Shown: positions 15,194 to 22,118 of the stretch, piece by piece | Layout: every line of letters starts with the position of its first letter | Position numbering within the stretch: position 1 is the stretch's first letter | Virus record (IMG/VR): IMGVR_UViG_3300046559_000025 | Location: 1 to 34,262 of that record | Source: a virus | Length of the DNA: 34,262 nucleotides | Reading direction: 5' to 3' (one strand) | Made by a program: the position numbers and the translations under genes | Notes under the pieces: generated by a model | What the model was told of the DNA's origin: nothing | What the model saw: the letters and a program-made list of their open reading frames with translations, nothing else | The model's database searches: none

Positions 15194-15326
15194 AGTGTAA
15201 ACTTTATACAATGTAAAGTGTAAACCCTAACTTCCGCGTATTCTAGGGGTTTTAGTGTAAGGTTTACACTCCGAGTGTAAACTTTATACACTCCTAGTGT
15301 AAAGTGTAAAGAATCGGACTGTAAAC
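15194..15326. repeat. Phased AGTGTAAA repeat array (origin or operator array)
   Basis: Copies of AGTGTAAA or close variants start at 15194, 15217, 15254, 15274, 15296, 15303 and 15318 (CTGTAAAC), with inverted copies at 15263-15270 and 15287-15292. Most neighbours are 20-23 bases apart, about two helical turns. AGTGTAAACTTTATACA occurs twice exactly, 80 bases apart (15194 and 15274). The array is AT-rich, lies between the two divergent halves of the genome and before the replication genes, and has a hairpin on its left. This is the organisation of iterons at a replication origin, or of an array of repressor sites; the sequence alone cannot decide. Confidence 0.65.
15263..15290 (+). promoter_or_regulatory. 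Candidate early-operon promoter inside the array
   Basis: TTTACA (15263-15268), 16-base spacer, TATACA (15285-15290). Both hexamers overlap array repeats, so a protein bound there would control the early operon starting at 15378. Confidence 0.5.
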
Positions 15327-15332
15327 CCTAGT

Positions 15333-15355
15333 GATATGCCCCTATCAGGCATATC
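15333..15355 (+). promoter_or_regulatory. Leader hairpin before the early operon
   Basis: GATATGCC (15333-15340) and GGCATATC (15348-15355) form a perfect eight-base stem with loop CCTATCA, eight bases upstream of the AAAGGAG ribosome site of the first early gene. It could protect the mRNA 5' end or tune translation. Confidence 0.55.
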
Positions 15356-15377
15356 CCACTAAAGGAGATATACCGCT

Positions 15378-15578
15378 ATGACATGGATCGAAGTAACTCC
15401 CGCTTATGGCCGCGACTACAAGAATCAGAAGGCAGTAAAGGAAGATTGGGATAAGAACCTCGACTTCCGTGATACTCGCACTGGTTCTTACATCACTAAG
15501 AATGAGGCTATCAAGCACAACCTGTCTGTTAATGTCCGCTACTCCAACCTTACTAAGATTGTGACGGTAAAGAAGTAA
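15378..15578 (+). CDS. Small conserved-type phage protein
   Basis: 66 aa (MTWIEVTPAYGRDYKNQK). The pattern VTPAYGRDYK ... DFRDTRTGSYI ... VNVRYSNLTKIVTVKK resembles a short protein found in many actinophages, function unknown. Strong AAAGGAG ribosome site nine bases upstream. First gene of the early operon after the repeat array. Basic C-terminus. Confidence 0.85.
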   Translation: MTWIEVTPAYGRDYKNQKAVKEDWDKNLDFRDTRTGSYITKNEAIKHNLSVNVRYSNLTKIVTVKK

Positions 15579-15579
15579 C

Positions 15580-15705
15580 ATGACTACCCGTAAAGAACTT
15601 CGTAAGAAGTATTCCCTCACTAAGTTCACCGCTGATCTGTTTATCTTTGCAGTAGCGGCCTTCTTTATCCTGTCTATCTACCTTGGAAGCGGTGTTATCA
15701 AGTGA
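15580..15705 (+). CDS. Small single-TM membrane protein
   Basis: 41 aa: a basic N-terminus (MTTRKELRKKYSLTKFTA) followed by one transmembrane segment (LFIFAVAAFFILSIYLGS) and the end GVIK. It starts one base after the previous stop and its own stop overlaps the next GTG start (GTGA), so it belongs to the coupled early operon. Small early membrane proteins often act in superinfection exclusion or host membrane changes, but no function is shown. Confidence 0.7.
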   Translation: MTTRKELRKKYSLTKFTADLFIFAVAAFFILSIYLGSGVIK

Positions 15706-16028
15706 GTGAACTGAAGCCTGAGATTAAGGCCGCACTATCCCACAGAGAATACTTCAATCAAGGCGGGCTTAAAGGTTTCTATCCTTATTCGGATGCTCGG
15801 CCGCATATGGTATACATTGTGCGCAGTGGCGTTGATACCATTGCTGTCTTCGACGGTGACATATGGCATATAAGCGACAGCGACTTTCATTCTCTGCGCA
15901 CTAAAGAAGACTTGAGACTAGTCAAGCAAGTTATCGGGGATCATGATGCTTACTCCATGTTCCCTGTGGTTCCCACGTTGGCCGCAATGGATGCTCTTCT
16001 TGAGCGTCTCGAAGTTAAGGAAATCTAA
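15702..16028 (+). CDS. Hypothetical early protein
   Basis: 108 aa from GTG 15702, which overlaps the previous stop (GTGA). MSELKPEIKAALSHREYFNQ starts it; the middle has YIVRSGVDTIAVFDGDIWHI, a beta-rich stretch, and the end is helical (LAAMDALLERLEVKEI). No family recognised. The stop overlaps the next start (TAATG). Confidence 0.8.
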   Translation: MSELKPEIKAALSHREYFNQGGLKGFYPYSDARPHMVYIVRSGVDTIAVFDGDIWHISDSDFHSLRTKEDLRLVKQVIGDHDAYSMFPVVPTLAAMDALLERLEVKEI

Positions 16029-16282
16029 TGCCTAAGTACACATACGGTGCTAAGTACATCGAAGTAGTAAAGACCGAACTATCCGACGTTGTTCTCTTCA
16101 ACCGCTCATCTAAAGAAGTATTGGTTATTCCCCTGTGGGAATTGGAACGGGTGACTAAGGAACTAACCGACCTTGTTATCGCTGAGCAGGATAAGAAGGA
16201 TGAAGAACGTAGGCGTAAAGAGCAGGCAGAGAATGATCTGCTTCAATCCAACCTTTGGCGTATTAAGAAGGAAGGCGAGTAA
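16028..16282 (+). CDS. Hypothetical early protein, charged C-terminal helix
   Basis: 84 aa. The N-terminal half is beta-like (GAKYIEVVKTELSDVVLFN, EVLVIPLWELERV), and the C-terminal half is a charged helix (EQDKKDEERRRKEQAENDL). Coupled on both sides by TAATG overlaps. No family recognised. Confidence 0.8.
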   Translation: MPKYTYGAKYIEVVKTELSDVVLFNRSSKEVLVIPLWELERVTKELTDLVIAEQDKKDEERRRKEQAENDLLQSNLWRIKKEGE

Positions 16283-16467
16283 TGACTAAGCGAATCTCTA
16301 CCGTAGAGGCGGACTTGATTACTAAGTTCGGTACTCCTGCCCACGAATCATACGATATCGAAGAACTACGTGAGTATGGCGTTGACTTCAATCAACTCAT
16401 TAAGGAATACGTGAGAGACGGTAATAAGAAGATCGTCCTTACCCTTACCACAGAAGAGGTAGAGTAA
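16282..16467 (+). CDS. Small hypothetical early protein
   Basis: 61 aa (MTKRISTVEADLITKFGTPA), with EELREYGVDFNQLIKEYV in the middle and a strand KKIVLTLTTEEVE at the end. Coupled on both sides by TAATG. No family recognised. Confidence 0.78.
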   Translation: MTKRISTVEADLITKFGTPAHESYDIEELREYGVDFNQLIKEYVRDGNKKIVLTLTTEEVE

Positions 16468-16862
16468 TGTCCACAGAAGATAAGACTCAATTTATCCTCG
16501 ACTGCACGGAATTCCTGTACGTGTATTCGCCTAAGAATACCGAGGCGGACGCGCGCTATGTATTCAAGGATGCGCGATTCGACGGTCCTAATAAGCTCGA
16601 CGATGCTTATGAGTATGCTGTACAGCTTCATGAAGATAAACTCCTCAAAAGAATAGAAGAGTTCTTCAAAGAAGAATACGGCTCCCACAGGGTTAAAGAA
16701 GTACGGGACATTTCATGGGTATATGGTCCCAATGTTCATAGTCGGCATGTACGTGTTACCATTGAGGACCATGAGGGTACTGAAATAGTCGCTGACTATA
16801 AAGTCGAACTCGATAAAGACTGGCAGGTAACTACCTGTGAGGAATACAACCGCGTTATCTAA
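16467..16862 (+). CDS. Hypothetical early protein
   Basis: 131 aa, acidic. It has an N-terminal helical part with TEFLYVYSPKNTEADARYVF, a helix LDDAYEYAVQLHEDKLLKRI, and a C-terminal beta part (HVRVTIEDHEGTEIVADYKV). No family recognised; coupled to the preceding gene by TAATG. The gap to the next gene is ten bases. Confidence 0.8.
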   Translation: MSTEDKTQFILDCTEFLYVYSPKNTEADARYVFKDARFDGPNKLDDAYEYAVQLHEDKLLKRIEEFFKEEYGSHRVKEVRDISWVYGPNVHSRHVRVTIEDHEGTEIVADYKVELDKDWQVTTCEEYNRVI

Positions 16863-16872
16863 GTGAGAGGTT

Positions 16873-17382
16873 ATGCCTAACCCTAATCGTTTCAATCCGC
16901 GCAACAAAGCGCTAGGGGAAGCCAATACGCTACTTATATTGGCTTCCCTTAAGACCGGGCCTAAGACAATGAATGATCTTATGGCCGTGTCTGGTCTTAC
17001 TCGACAGACACTAACCAATAAGATCAAGGCCAATAAGGATATCCGGGCCACAGCTACTAGGCCGATCAAGTATTATATCGGTGACCATGTAGAGCTATCG
17101 ACTATCCCCGATGAAGTTATCCGCCCTGATAAACCTACTAAGGTAGACACTGTAAAGGCGGCCATTGTTCATGCGCCTAATGAAGTAGTCTTCTTTCCCG
17201 CCGCTACTCATCACGATCACTCACGCTTTCACGATCACATTCTTAACAGTGAAGAAGACAACGGCTTCATGAATATGTATCGATCTGTGGGAACTAAGAG
17301 TGATCTAAATAACCTTGAACACCAGATCAAAACAATGTATGACCTAGTTCAATTCCGTAAGACACTGAAGGAGTTTGAATGA
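16873..17382 (+). CDS. Winged-helix/HTH-type DNA-binding protein
   Basis: 169 aa. Residues about 14-70 look like a winged helix: EANTLLILASLKTGPKTMND, then LMAVSGLTRQTLTNKIKA as turn and recognition helix, followed by a wing-like TATRPIKYYIGD. The C-terminal half contains a His-rich segment (ATHHDHSRFHDHILNSEED) that could bind metal. The ribosome site (GAGAGG) is only two bases from the ATG, so translation may be weak. The coding start holds a perfect 12-base inverted repeat at 16916-16948. Possible early regulator, perhaps autoregulated. Confidence 0.75.
   Translation: MPNPNRFNPRNKALGEANTLLILASLKTGPKTMNDLMAVSGLTRQTLTNKIKANKDIRATATRPIKYYIGDHVELSTIPDEVIRPDKPTKVDTVKAAIVHAPNEVVFFPAATHHDHSRFHDHILNSEEDNGFMNMYRSVGTKSDLNNLEHQIKTMYDLVQFRKTLKEFE
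16916..16948. repeat. 12-base inverted repeat inside the HTH gene
   Basis: GGGAAGCCAATA (16916-16927) is perfectly complementary to TATTGGCTTCCC (16937-16948), loop of nine, about 45 bases into the coding region. It can be an operator for the encoded DNA-binding protein or an RNA hairpin. Confidence 0.75.
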
Positions 17383-17651
17383 GTAACCATACCGGCCCCG
17401 GTTATTGGAAGATCACTAATACCCGATACGGTTTTGCTGTGGTGGATGGTAAGGTACGACGTAAACGGTTATACCATACTGAGATAAATGCCAGTCATGT
17501 AACACCGTGGCTTGCTATATGGGTTAGCGATAATCCTTACAGTATCCAAGCACCTAAGAGATTCAAGACACATAAAGACGCCCTCGCCTATGCCGTGTTG
17601 GGTGGAACGCCTATCCCGCCTGAAACATTGGCAACTCTGGAAGAGAGATAA
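17379..17651 (+). CDS. Hypothetical basic early protein
   Basis: 90 aa, starting with an ATGA overlap with the previous stop. It opens GPGYWKITNTRYGFAVVDGK and has a basic strand region (RRKRLYHTEI) followed by PWLAIWVSDNPYSIQAPKRF and the helix THKDALAYAVLGG. No family recognised. It ends four bases before the SNF2 gene. Confidence 0.82.
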   Translation: MSNHTGPGYWKITNTRYGFAVVDGKVRRKRLYHTEINASHVTPWLAIWVSDNPYSIQAPKRFKTHKDALAYAVLGGTPIPPETLATLEER

Positions 17652-17655
17652 AACA

Positions 17656-19773
17656 ATGAGCGACCTTGACGATTTCTTTGCTAACATATTCGACGGAGCC
17701 GAACCTGCTAAACCGGCCAAAGAAGAGCCTGTTAGTGAAGCTCCCACAGAAGAAGTAAAGAAGATTGTTCTTAGCGGTGAGTTCTTTGATCCTGAAGACA
17801 AAGTTATCGAAGACGGTATTTGGGCGGGTATGACGGTTGAAGAAGTAGCCGCTGAATACGGTCAAGAAGAACCTGTAGAGCCTGTAGTTCTTTCTCCTGT
17901 GGATATCGCCAAGGCGGCTGTCGAAGCGGCTAACCAGCGCGAAGAAGAAGCACGCGCTAAGTTCCAAGCCGTTAAAGATGAGTACGCGGCAATGGAAGAA
18001 ATGATGCGGGTTATGCGTCAGAAGTTTGCCGACGCTAATACCGAATACCGTGAAGTCGCTAACGATAAGCACGCGGCACAACGTAAGCTTACTGAAGCTG
18101 AGTTCATTGCTCAGGAAGAAGCTAAAGAAGCTGAGATTCAAAAAGAGAAGCGCGTATTGGTAGAGGGATACCGTAAGAAGGTAGAAGAACTTGATCCGGC
18201 ATGGCGTAATGGTGCTTACGATCACCAGTGGGAAGGTGCTACTACTCTTGCACTTCACGGTAGCGCTCTATTGGGTGACGAAATGGGACTCGGTAAATCT
18301 CTCACCGCTCTTATGGTCCTCGACTTCATCGATGCACACCGCACGCTTATCGTTGCTCCTAATGGCACGGTAGAGAACCTGACTCTTGAGGCTATGCGTT
18401 GGAGTCCTCACCGCTTTACATTCCCTATGGCCGGTAGCGATAACGCTACTCGCACCGCATTGCTGAACACTATCTTCCGTCGCCGCTTTGAACAGGGTAA
18501 AGACTTTATCATGACGGTTAACTTTGAGCAGTTGCGTAATGCGGAATTCGTTGAGCAACTTCGTGAGTTGCAATTCGATACCATCATCGTCGATGAGGCA
18601 GACGGATTCAAGGATAAGTCGAGCGGTCTTTATAAGTCGCTCTATCGTCTGCGCTACGCGGCTAACAAGTTGGAAGAGAATGGTGAGCTTAGCTGTAGCG
18701 TTAAGCACTTCTATCCTATGACCGGTACCTTTATCCGCAACAAGCCTGCTGATATCTGGCCTGCCCTTAACTTGGTAGACAAAGAAGCTTTCCCGGTTGA
18801 GCGTGAGTTCCTGCTTACCTACTGCACCTATGATTCCTATGATGGGAAATGGAACTTCAGGACTGGTGGAGTTAGCTCGCTTATCAAGCGACTCGGTGGC
18901 CGTATCGTTATGCGCACCACAGTAGAGTGCGGAATCATTATCCCCGAACAGATTCTTCACGATGAGAATCCCGCTCACCTTGAAGTCTGTGAAGAATGTC
19001 GTACCGAATTCCCCATTCGCTTTATGGATGGTGAGTATGGTGACCAGCGCCGCATCATGAAACAGCTGGCCGAACATTCTCAGATCATTCTTGATAGCGA
19101 ACGTAAGACTTCCACTATGGAACAACTCGCTATCATTACCCGTAACCGGCAGGCAGTAGTATGGCCCGGCGGTATCAAGCTTACGGGTGAACATGCCGAC
19201 GGTAGTAAGTTCGAGTTCTCTGTGGGAGAAGACGTTAACGAATCTATCAAGGTCGATTGGGTGGAACGCAAAATCCGCGCCTTGCGTGCTAAAGGTAAGC
19301 GCGTAGTCGTATTCTCTCAGTTCAAGGACGGTATTAAAGAACTGGAGTCCCGGCTTAGGGATCAGCGGGTTGTTCGCTATGACGGTGACACGCCTTCTGA
19401 TATCAAGTCCCGGGTTATGCAGGACTTTGATAGGCGAGTAGTTGCCGATCGCGGCAATGAATGGGAATGGGATATCGTTCTCTGTAACTTTAAGACTGGC
19501 GGTGTTGGTCTTAACTTTACTCACGCCACAGATACCATTCTTCTCGATGAGTATTGGAACCCGGCAGGTAATGAACAGGCTTTCCGTCGCACTAAGCGAA
19601 TGGGACAGACTGAAGTAACTCACGTATGGATTCCCCGAGTTGCCCGCACTATCGATACGTGGATGAAGAATCTCAACGACGATAAGCGCGCTATGGTGGA
19701 CGGCTTTAACCTTGAAGTCGATATGGAAAAGAACCTGACCGACTTCCTCTCTATCATGAAGGGCGACCTGTAA
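17656..19773 (+). CDS. SNF2-type superfamily 2 helicase/ATPase
   Basis: 705 aa from ATG 17656; the longer frame upstream would overlap the preceding gene. Residues 1-180 are an acidic, coiled-coil section (from SDLDDFFANIFDG on). The helicase core follows: Walker A GDEMGLGKS (about 206-214), the DEAD-type motif II IIVDEADGF (about 310), motif III MTGTFIRN, then RecA domain 2 with KRVVVFSQFKDGIKEL, FKTGGVGLNFTHATD and motif VI QAFRRTKRMGQT (about 640-651), all typical of SNF2 proteins. A Cys pair (CEEC) sits between the domains. It likely remodels or translocates on DNA in replication, recombination or displacement of host proteins. SNF2 ATPases are known from many phages of Actinobacteria. 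Confidence 0.93.
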   Translation: MSDLDDFFANIFDGAEPAKPAKEEPVSEAPTEEVKKIVLSGEFFDPEDKVIEDGIWAGMTVEEVAAEYGQEEPVEPVVLSPVDIAKAAVEAANQREEEARAKFQAVKDEYAAMEEMMRVMRQKFADANTEYREVANDKHAAQRKLTEAEFIAQEEAKEAEIQKEKRVLVEGYRKKVEELDPAWRNGAYDHQWEGATTLALHGSALLGDEMGLGKSLTALMVLDFIDAHRTLIVAPNGTVENLTLEAMRWSPHRFTFPMAGSDNATRTALLNTIFRRRFEQGKDFIMTVNFEQLRNAEFVEQLRELQFDTIIVDEADGFKDKSSGLYKSLYRLRYAANKLEENGELSCSVKHFYPMTGTFIRNKPADIWPALNLVDKEAFPVEREFLLTYCTYDSYDGKWNFRTGGVSSLIKRLGGRIVMRTTVECGIIIPEQILHDENPAHLEVCEECRTEFPIRFMDGEYGDQRRIMKQLAEHSQIILDSERKTSTMEQLAIITRNRQAVVWPGGIKLTGEHADGSKFEFSVGEDVNESIKVDWVERKIRALRAKGKRVVVFSQFKDGIKELESRLRDQRVVRYDGDTPSDIKSRVMQDFDRRVVADRGNEWEWDIVLCNFKTGGVGLNFTHATDTILLDEYWNPAGNEQAFRRTKRMGQTEVTHVWIPRVARTIDTWMKNLNDDKRAMVDGFNLEVDMEKNLTDFLSIMKGDL

Positions 19774-19774
19774 C

Positions 19775-20206
19775 ATGCCTTGGTATCTCGCGCTCCTGCT
19801 AGTAGCAACTCTACTAGCAGGAGCGACGGGTATTGTCATAGTTAATATCCGTGACCGCAAACCGAAGTATAAAAGAATACAGGATGACTTCAGCCTTATG
19901 CTGGATACTCCTGCCAAGAAAGCCCGTCACCTGAAAGAACATCGTGACTGGGATCAAGAGTTCCACGGCTACCTAAAGCAGCGGGAACTTATTATCTGGA
20001 ACGGCAAGCTTATGTCCATCGAAGAAGCTGACCGTTCTTACTACGAAGAAGAAACAATAAGGAGATATAATGAAATTCTCGAAAAAGGTAAACTCATTCT
20101 ACTTAGCGGCTGCAATCGCATTCTCGGCTGTAACTGTGGGAAGCGTAGTTGCTCTTTCAACACCGGCACCGGCAGAAAGTCCGGTTGGAACTCAGGTCAG
20201 TGGTAA
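19775..20206 (+). CDS. Membrane protein with N-terminal TM, long 3' overlap
   Basis: 143 aa. One N-terminal transmembrane segment (YLALLLVATLLAGATGIVIV) followed by a charged cytoplasmic-type region (RDRKPKYKRIQDD, KKARHLKEHRDWDQEF). The last ~45 residues (LILLSGCNRILGCNCGKRSC and on) overlap the next gene in another frame by 137 bases and are Cys-rich, so they may be a by-product of the overlap. The coding start contains a perfect 15-base hairpin (19791-19825). Start one base after the SNF2 stop. Confidence 0.7.
   Translation: MPWYLALLLVATLLAGATGIVIVNIRDRKPKYKRIQDDFSLMLDTPAKKARHLKEHRDWDQEFHGYLKQRELIIWNGKLMSIEEADRSYYEEETIRRYNEILEKGKLILLSGCNRILGCNCGKRSCSFNTGTGRKSGWNSGQW
19791..19825 (+). repeat. 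Perfect 15-base hairpin after the SNF2 gene
   Basis: CGCTCCTGCTAGTAG (19791-19805) pairs fully with CTACTAGCAGGAGCG (19811-19825), loop CAACT, within codons 6-17 of the membrane protein gene. There is no T-run. It could attenuate transcription or be an mRNA processing site; the codons also encode an Ala/Leu-rich helix. Confidence 0.85.
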
Positions 20207-20273
20207 AGAATACACTATGACCACAGCACAGATGAATTACTTTCTCGACCGCATTCATTACGGACAGAAGTAA
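20070..20273 (+). CDS. Small secreted or membrane-anchored protein
   Basis: 67 aa. Strong ribosome site AAGGAG five bases before the ATG. The N-terminus is a signal peptide or anchor: basic MKFSKKVNS, hydrophobic FYLAAAIAFSAVTVGSVVAL, then STPAPAES, with a possible cleavage after Ala-Pro-Ala. The mature part is short (GTQVSGKEYTMTTAQMNYFL). It overlaps the previous gene by 137 bases in a different frame. Small exported phage proteins often act at the host envelope, for instance in superinfection exclusion; no direct evidence here. Confidence 0.75.
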   Translation: MKFSKKVNSFYLAAAIAFSAVTVGSVVALSTPAPAESPVGTQVSGKEYTMTTAQMNYFLDRIHYGQK

Positions 20274-20276
20274 GTC

Positions 20277-20477
20277 ATGAGTAAGCAGGAGGTAGAGGAA
20301 TTCGTTTGCGATAGCTGTGGAGCAACAGCTATCATCACTGACTTCAGTGAGAGCCACACACTGCCGCCTAACTGGCTCCACCTTATCGGGCAGGTAGATA
20401 AAGCCTATGCCTTTGAGCTTGACCTTTGTCCCAAAGATGCGGCCAAAGTCCTTAGATCACTAGAGAAGGAACTCTAA
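20277..20477 (+). CDS. Small zinc-binding-like protein
   Basis: 66 aa. EEFVCDSCGATAIITDFSES carries a Cys-x-x-Cys pair (Cys11, Cys14); a third Cys is in ELDLCPKDAAK. This resembles a minimal zinc ribbon with a helical end (RSLEKEL). No function known. Starts three bases past the previous stop. Confidence 0.78.
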   Translation: MSKQEVEEFVCDSCGATAIITDFSESHTLPPNWLHLIGQVDKAYAFELDLCPKDAAKVLRSLEKEL

Positions 20478-20478
20478 T

Positions 20479-20829
20479 ATGTGCGACGCTTGCGAAATGA
20501 TGAAAGAAGAAGACAGCGGAGTAAAGGCGCTCTATAACGAGTGGCTCGATCAGGAGAACATAAAGCCCGGCGGTATGCTTGGGGCTGACTATGAAACCGG
20601 AATGGTCCGAATCCCTAACATCGGTATCATGGTTGTTCAGAAGACCACAGACCGTAGTGTCACTACTCTTGAGGGACACACTGAACTGCCGCCTAAGCTC
20701 AATGCGATCATTATCCATGAAGGTGAAATGGATAACTTCATTCGCGGTATCTTTGTTCAGATGGGTCCTGAGTTCATGTTCGGTCTTATCGGAAAGGAGT
20801 TCAACAAAGATGACTACGACGGCATCTAA
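20479..20829 (+). CDS. Hypothetical early protein
   Basis: 116 aa (MCDACEMMKEEDSGVKAL), with a short Cys pair at residues 2 and 5, a helix ALYNEWLDQENIKPGG and a beta-rich middle (RIPNIGIMVVQKTTD, NAIIIHEGEMDNFI). AAGGA ribosome site upstream. It overlaps the 2H phosphoesterase gene by 20 bases. No family recognised. Confidence 0.8.
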   Translation: MCDACEMMKEEDSGVKALYNEWLDQENIKPGGMLGADYETGMVRIPNIGIMVVQKTTDRSVTTLEGHTELPPKLNAIIIHEGEMDNFIRGIFVQMGPEFMFGLIGKEFNKDDYDGI

Positions 20830-21325
20830 GCGGGCTAATACCTTCCAAGGTAGTCGGGTCTTCATCGGACTTAGGCCCACGATTTTCGATAACGTAGAAG
20901 ATCAGCACATCACTCTTGAGTACGTCGGTAGCTTCCCTGACTGGAAAGAACTCATCATGAAGTGCGAGCGTTGGGCAAACAAGTTTGCCTACATGCCCGT
21001 AACTGTGGAAGTGAATGGCTACGGTAACTGGCTGGCTACTAATAACGGTGACCATCGCTATTTCGACGTAGCCTTGATAGGCTTTAGGGAATACCCTGAA
21101 CTCACGTATCAGAAGAACTGGCATATCACCCTCGGCAAAGACACTAAGCCGATTAAGCCTCGACAATTCGATATCATGAAAGACGCAGACAAGTTCGATA
21201 TCTGCGACGATCTGTGGATCGGATATAAGAAGGCAGATGGTACGTCGGCTTGGATCAGGTACTTGGGCAATAGGGGAACCCTTATGCCTCAAGAATTGGA
21301 GCCTGAAAGTTGGCAGGTAGAGTAG
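20810..21325 (+). CDS. 2H phosphoesterase superfamily protein (LigT/Acb1-like fold)
   Basis: 171 aa from ATG 20810, chosen because GGAAAGGAG lies ten bases upstream; the frame is open further up but without such a site. Two H-x-T-x motifs define the family: HITL at 33-36 (in QHITLEYVGS) and HITL at 105-108 (in NWHITLGKD), 72 residues apart, with strand VFIGLRP before the first and FDVALIGF between. The family includes LigT RNA ligases/cyclic phosphodiesterases, ADP-ribose cyclic phosphodiesterases and phage Acb1, which cuts cyclic nucleotide signals of CBASS defence. Either anti-defence or RNA/NAD repair is possible; the substrate cannot be read from the sequence. Confidence 0.8.
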   Translation: MTTTASKRANTFQGSRVFIGLRPTIFDNVEDQHITLEYVGSFPDWKELIMKCERWANKFAYMPVTVEVNGYGNWLATNNGDHRYFDVALIGFREYPELTYQKNWHITLGKDTKPIKPRQFDIMKDADKFDICDDLWIGYKKADGTSAWIRYLGNRGTLMPQELEPESWQVE

Positions 21326-21888
21326 TATGCGCCTATTGTGCAGTAGGATTTCCAGAAGGATTCTGTCTCACAGAAGGCAAGTGCAGTTCAAAAGACGATA
21401 TGCTAGAAGGAGGCGAGAAGAACCTTGGAGAGATACTCGATATCACCGCGTCGCTCGGGGAAGACACATCTAGCGAGAGAGTATATAAAGATGCTGTCTC
21501 AACTGGACGCAAAAGAGCGGCCGAACTTTACCCGATATCAGTTGGGCAGGTTTGTGCGTGGGCATGGTCTAAAAACTGCGGGGGCGGCGTATCGCCTATC
21601 ACCGGCTGTACTGGTAGGCCAGCCACCAACATTCATCACGGACCTGATAAAAGCACGTTCTCTAATGAAGCCTCCAATATATCCGTCATTTGCACGTTTT
21701 GCCACAATCGCTGGCACGTCGCAAATGATAAGTTCTATAGTGAGCCAAGGCCCGATAATGGACTTCCGTGGCTACCAAATGTTCCCGAGGGTAAAGAACT
21801 TATACCCTTGGAAGCTAGAGTAAAAGCAAGTAAGCAGGAAATCCTTATGGAAGAAATGCTCATACCAGAAGGCGGTAAAGATAAGTGA
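21310..21888 (+). CDS. Zinc-binding HNH-type nuclease protein
   Basis: 192 aa from TTG 21310, with GGAG eight bases upstream; no other start gives the Cys-rich N-terminus. Residues about 6-25 hold several cysteines (CAYCAVGF, FCLTEGKC). The C-terminal part is HNH-like: NIHHGPDKS, then ASNISVICTFCHNRWHVAND, i.e. His-His, Asn, and the Cys-x-x-Cys-His pattern with the last His in RWH. HNH proteins nick or cut DNA; in phages they act as homing or repair nucleases or in packaging. A competing frame from 21425 to 21823 also lacks stops but shows no family signature beyond a chance GKT. Confidence 0.82.
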   Translation: MAGRVVCAYCAVGFPEGFCLTEGKCSSKDDMLEGGEKNLGEILDITASLGEDTSSERVYKDAVSTGRKRAAELYPISVGQVCAWAWSKNCGGGVSPITGCTGRPATNIHHGPDKSTFSNEASNISVICTFCHNRWHVANDKFYSEPRPDNGLPWLPNVPEGKELIPLEARVKASKQEILMEEMLIPEGGKDK

Positions 21889-22052
21889 ACGTAGATATCG
21901 TAGTAAACATTCAGTATAGCAAGGTAGTGCCAGTAGGTCCCGGTAAAGCTATTACGACTACCGAACAGATTCAGATCAAAGATACTGTCGATGAGACTGT
22001 GGTCCAGAGTTATATCAATACCATGACGCCGATAGTTAGCGAACCGGCTTAG
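21885..22052 (+). CDS. Small hypothetical protein
   Basis: 55 aa from GTG 21885, overlapping the HNH gene stop (GTGA). Sequence MNVDIVVNIQYSKVVPVGPG, then ITTTEQIQIKDTVDETVVQS, beta-rich, ending TPIVSEPA. No family recognised. It is the last gene before the promoter at 22069. Confidence 0.62.
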   Translation: MNVDIVVNIQYSKVVPVGPGKAITTTEQIQIKDTVDETVVQSYINTMTPIVSEPA

Positions 22053-22068
22053 CGTAAAGAATGTCGAT

Positions 22069-22097
22069 TTGACACGATAGCCACTCTATGCTACACT
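22069..22097 (+). promoter_or_regulatory. Consensus promoter of the second replication unit
   Basis: TTGACA (22069-22074), 17-base spacer, TACACT (22092-22097). A match to the host sigma-A consensus. The -10 is covered by the left arm of an 11-base inverted repeat (22084-22118), so a repressor bound there would block it. It begins a transcript with a ~195-base leader before the Cas4-like gene. Confidence 0.78.
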
Positions 22098-22118
22098 TGT
22101 AGTAACGGTAGCATAGAG
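22084..22118. promoter_or_regulatory. Inverted operator CTCTATGCTAC ... GTAGCATAGAG
   Basis: The arms 22084-22094 and 22108-22118 are perfectly complementary, 13 bases apart. They are two copies of the motif also found at 13171, 14053, 14897 and 31514. Centre to centre the arms are 24 bases apart, so two bound molecules would face the same side of the helix. Confidence 0.75.

Noticed and set aside
18268-19917. Minus-strand open frame of 549 codons opposite the SNF2 gene
   Set aside because: Antisense to a gene with all SNF2 motifs; product has no domain. Codon-bias shadow.
21425-21823. Overlapping plus-strand frame with a GKT-like sequence (SGKTHLAREYI)
   Set aside because: It lies within the HNH gene, whose Cys/His pattern is clear. 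Only the short GKT string suggests function, with no Walker B or fold behind it.
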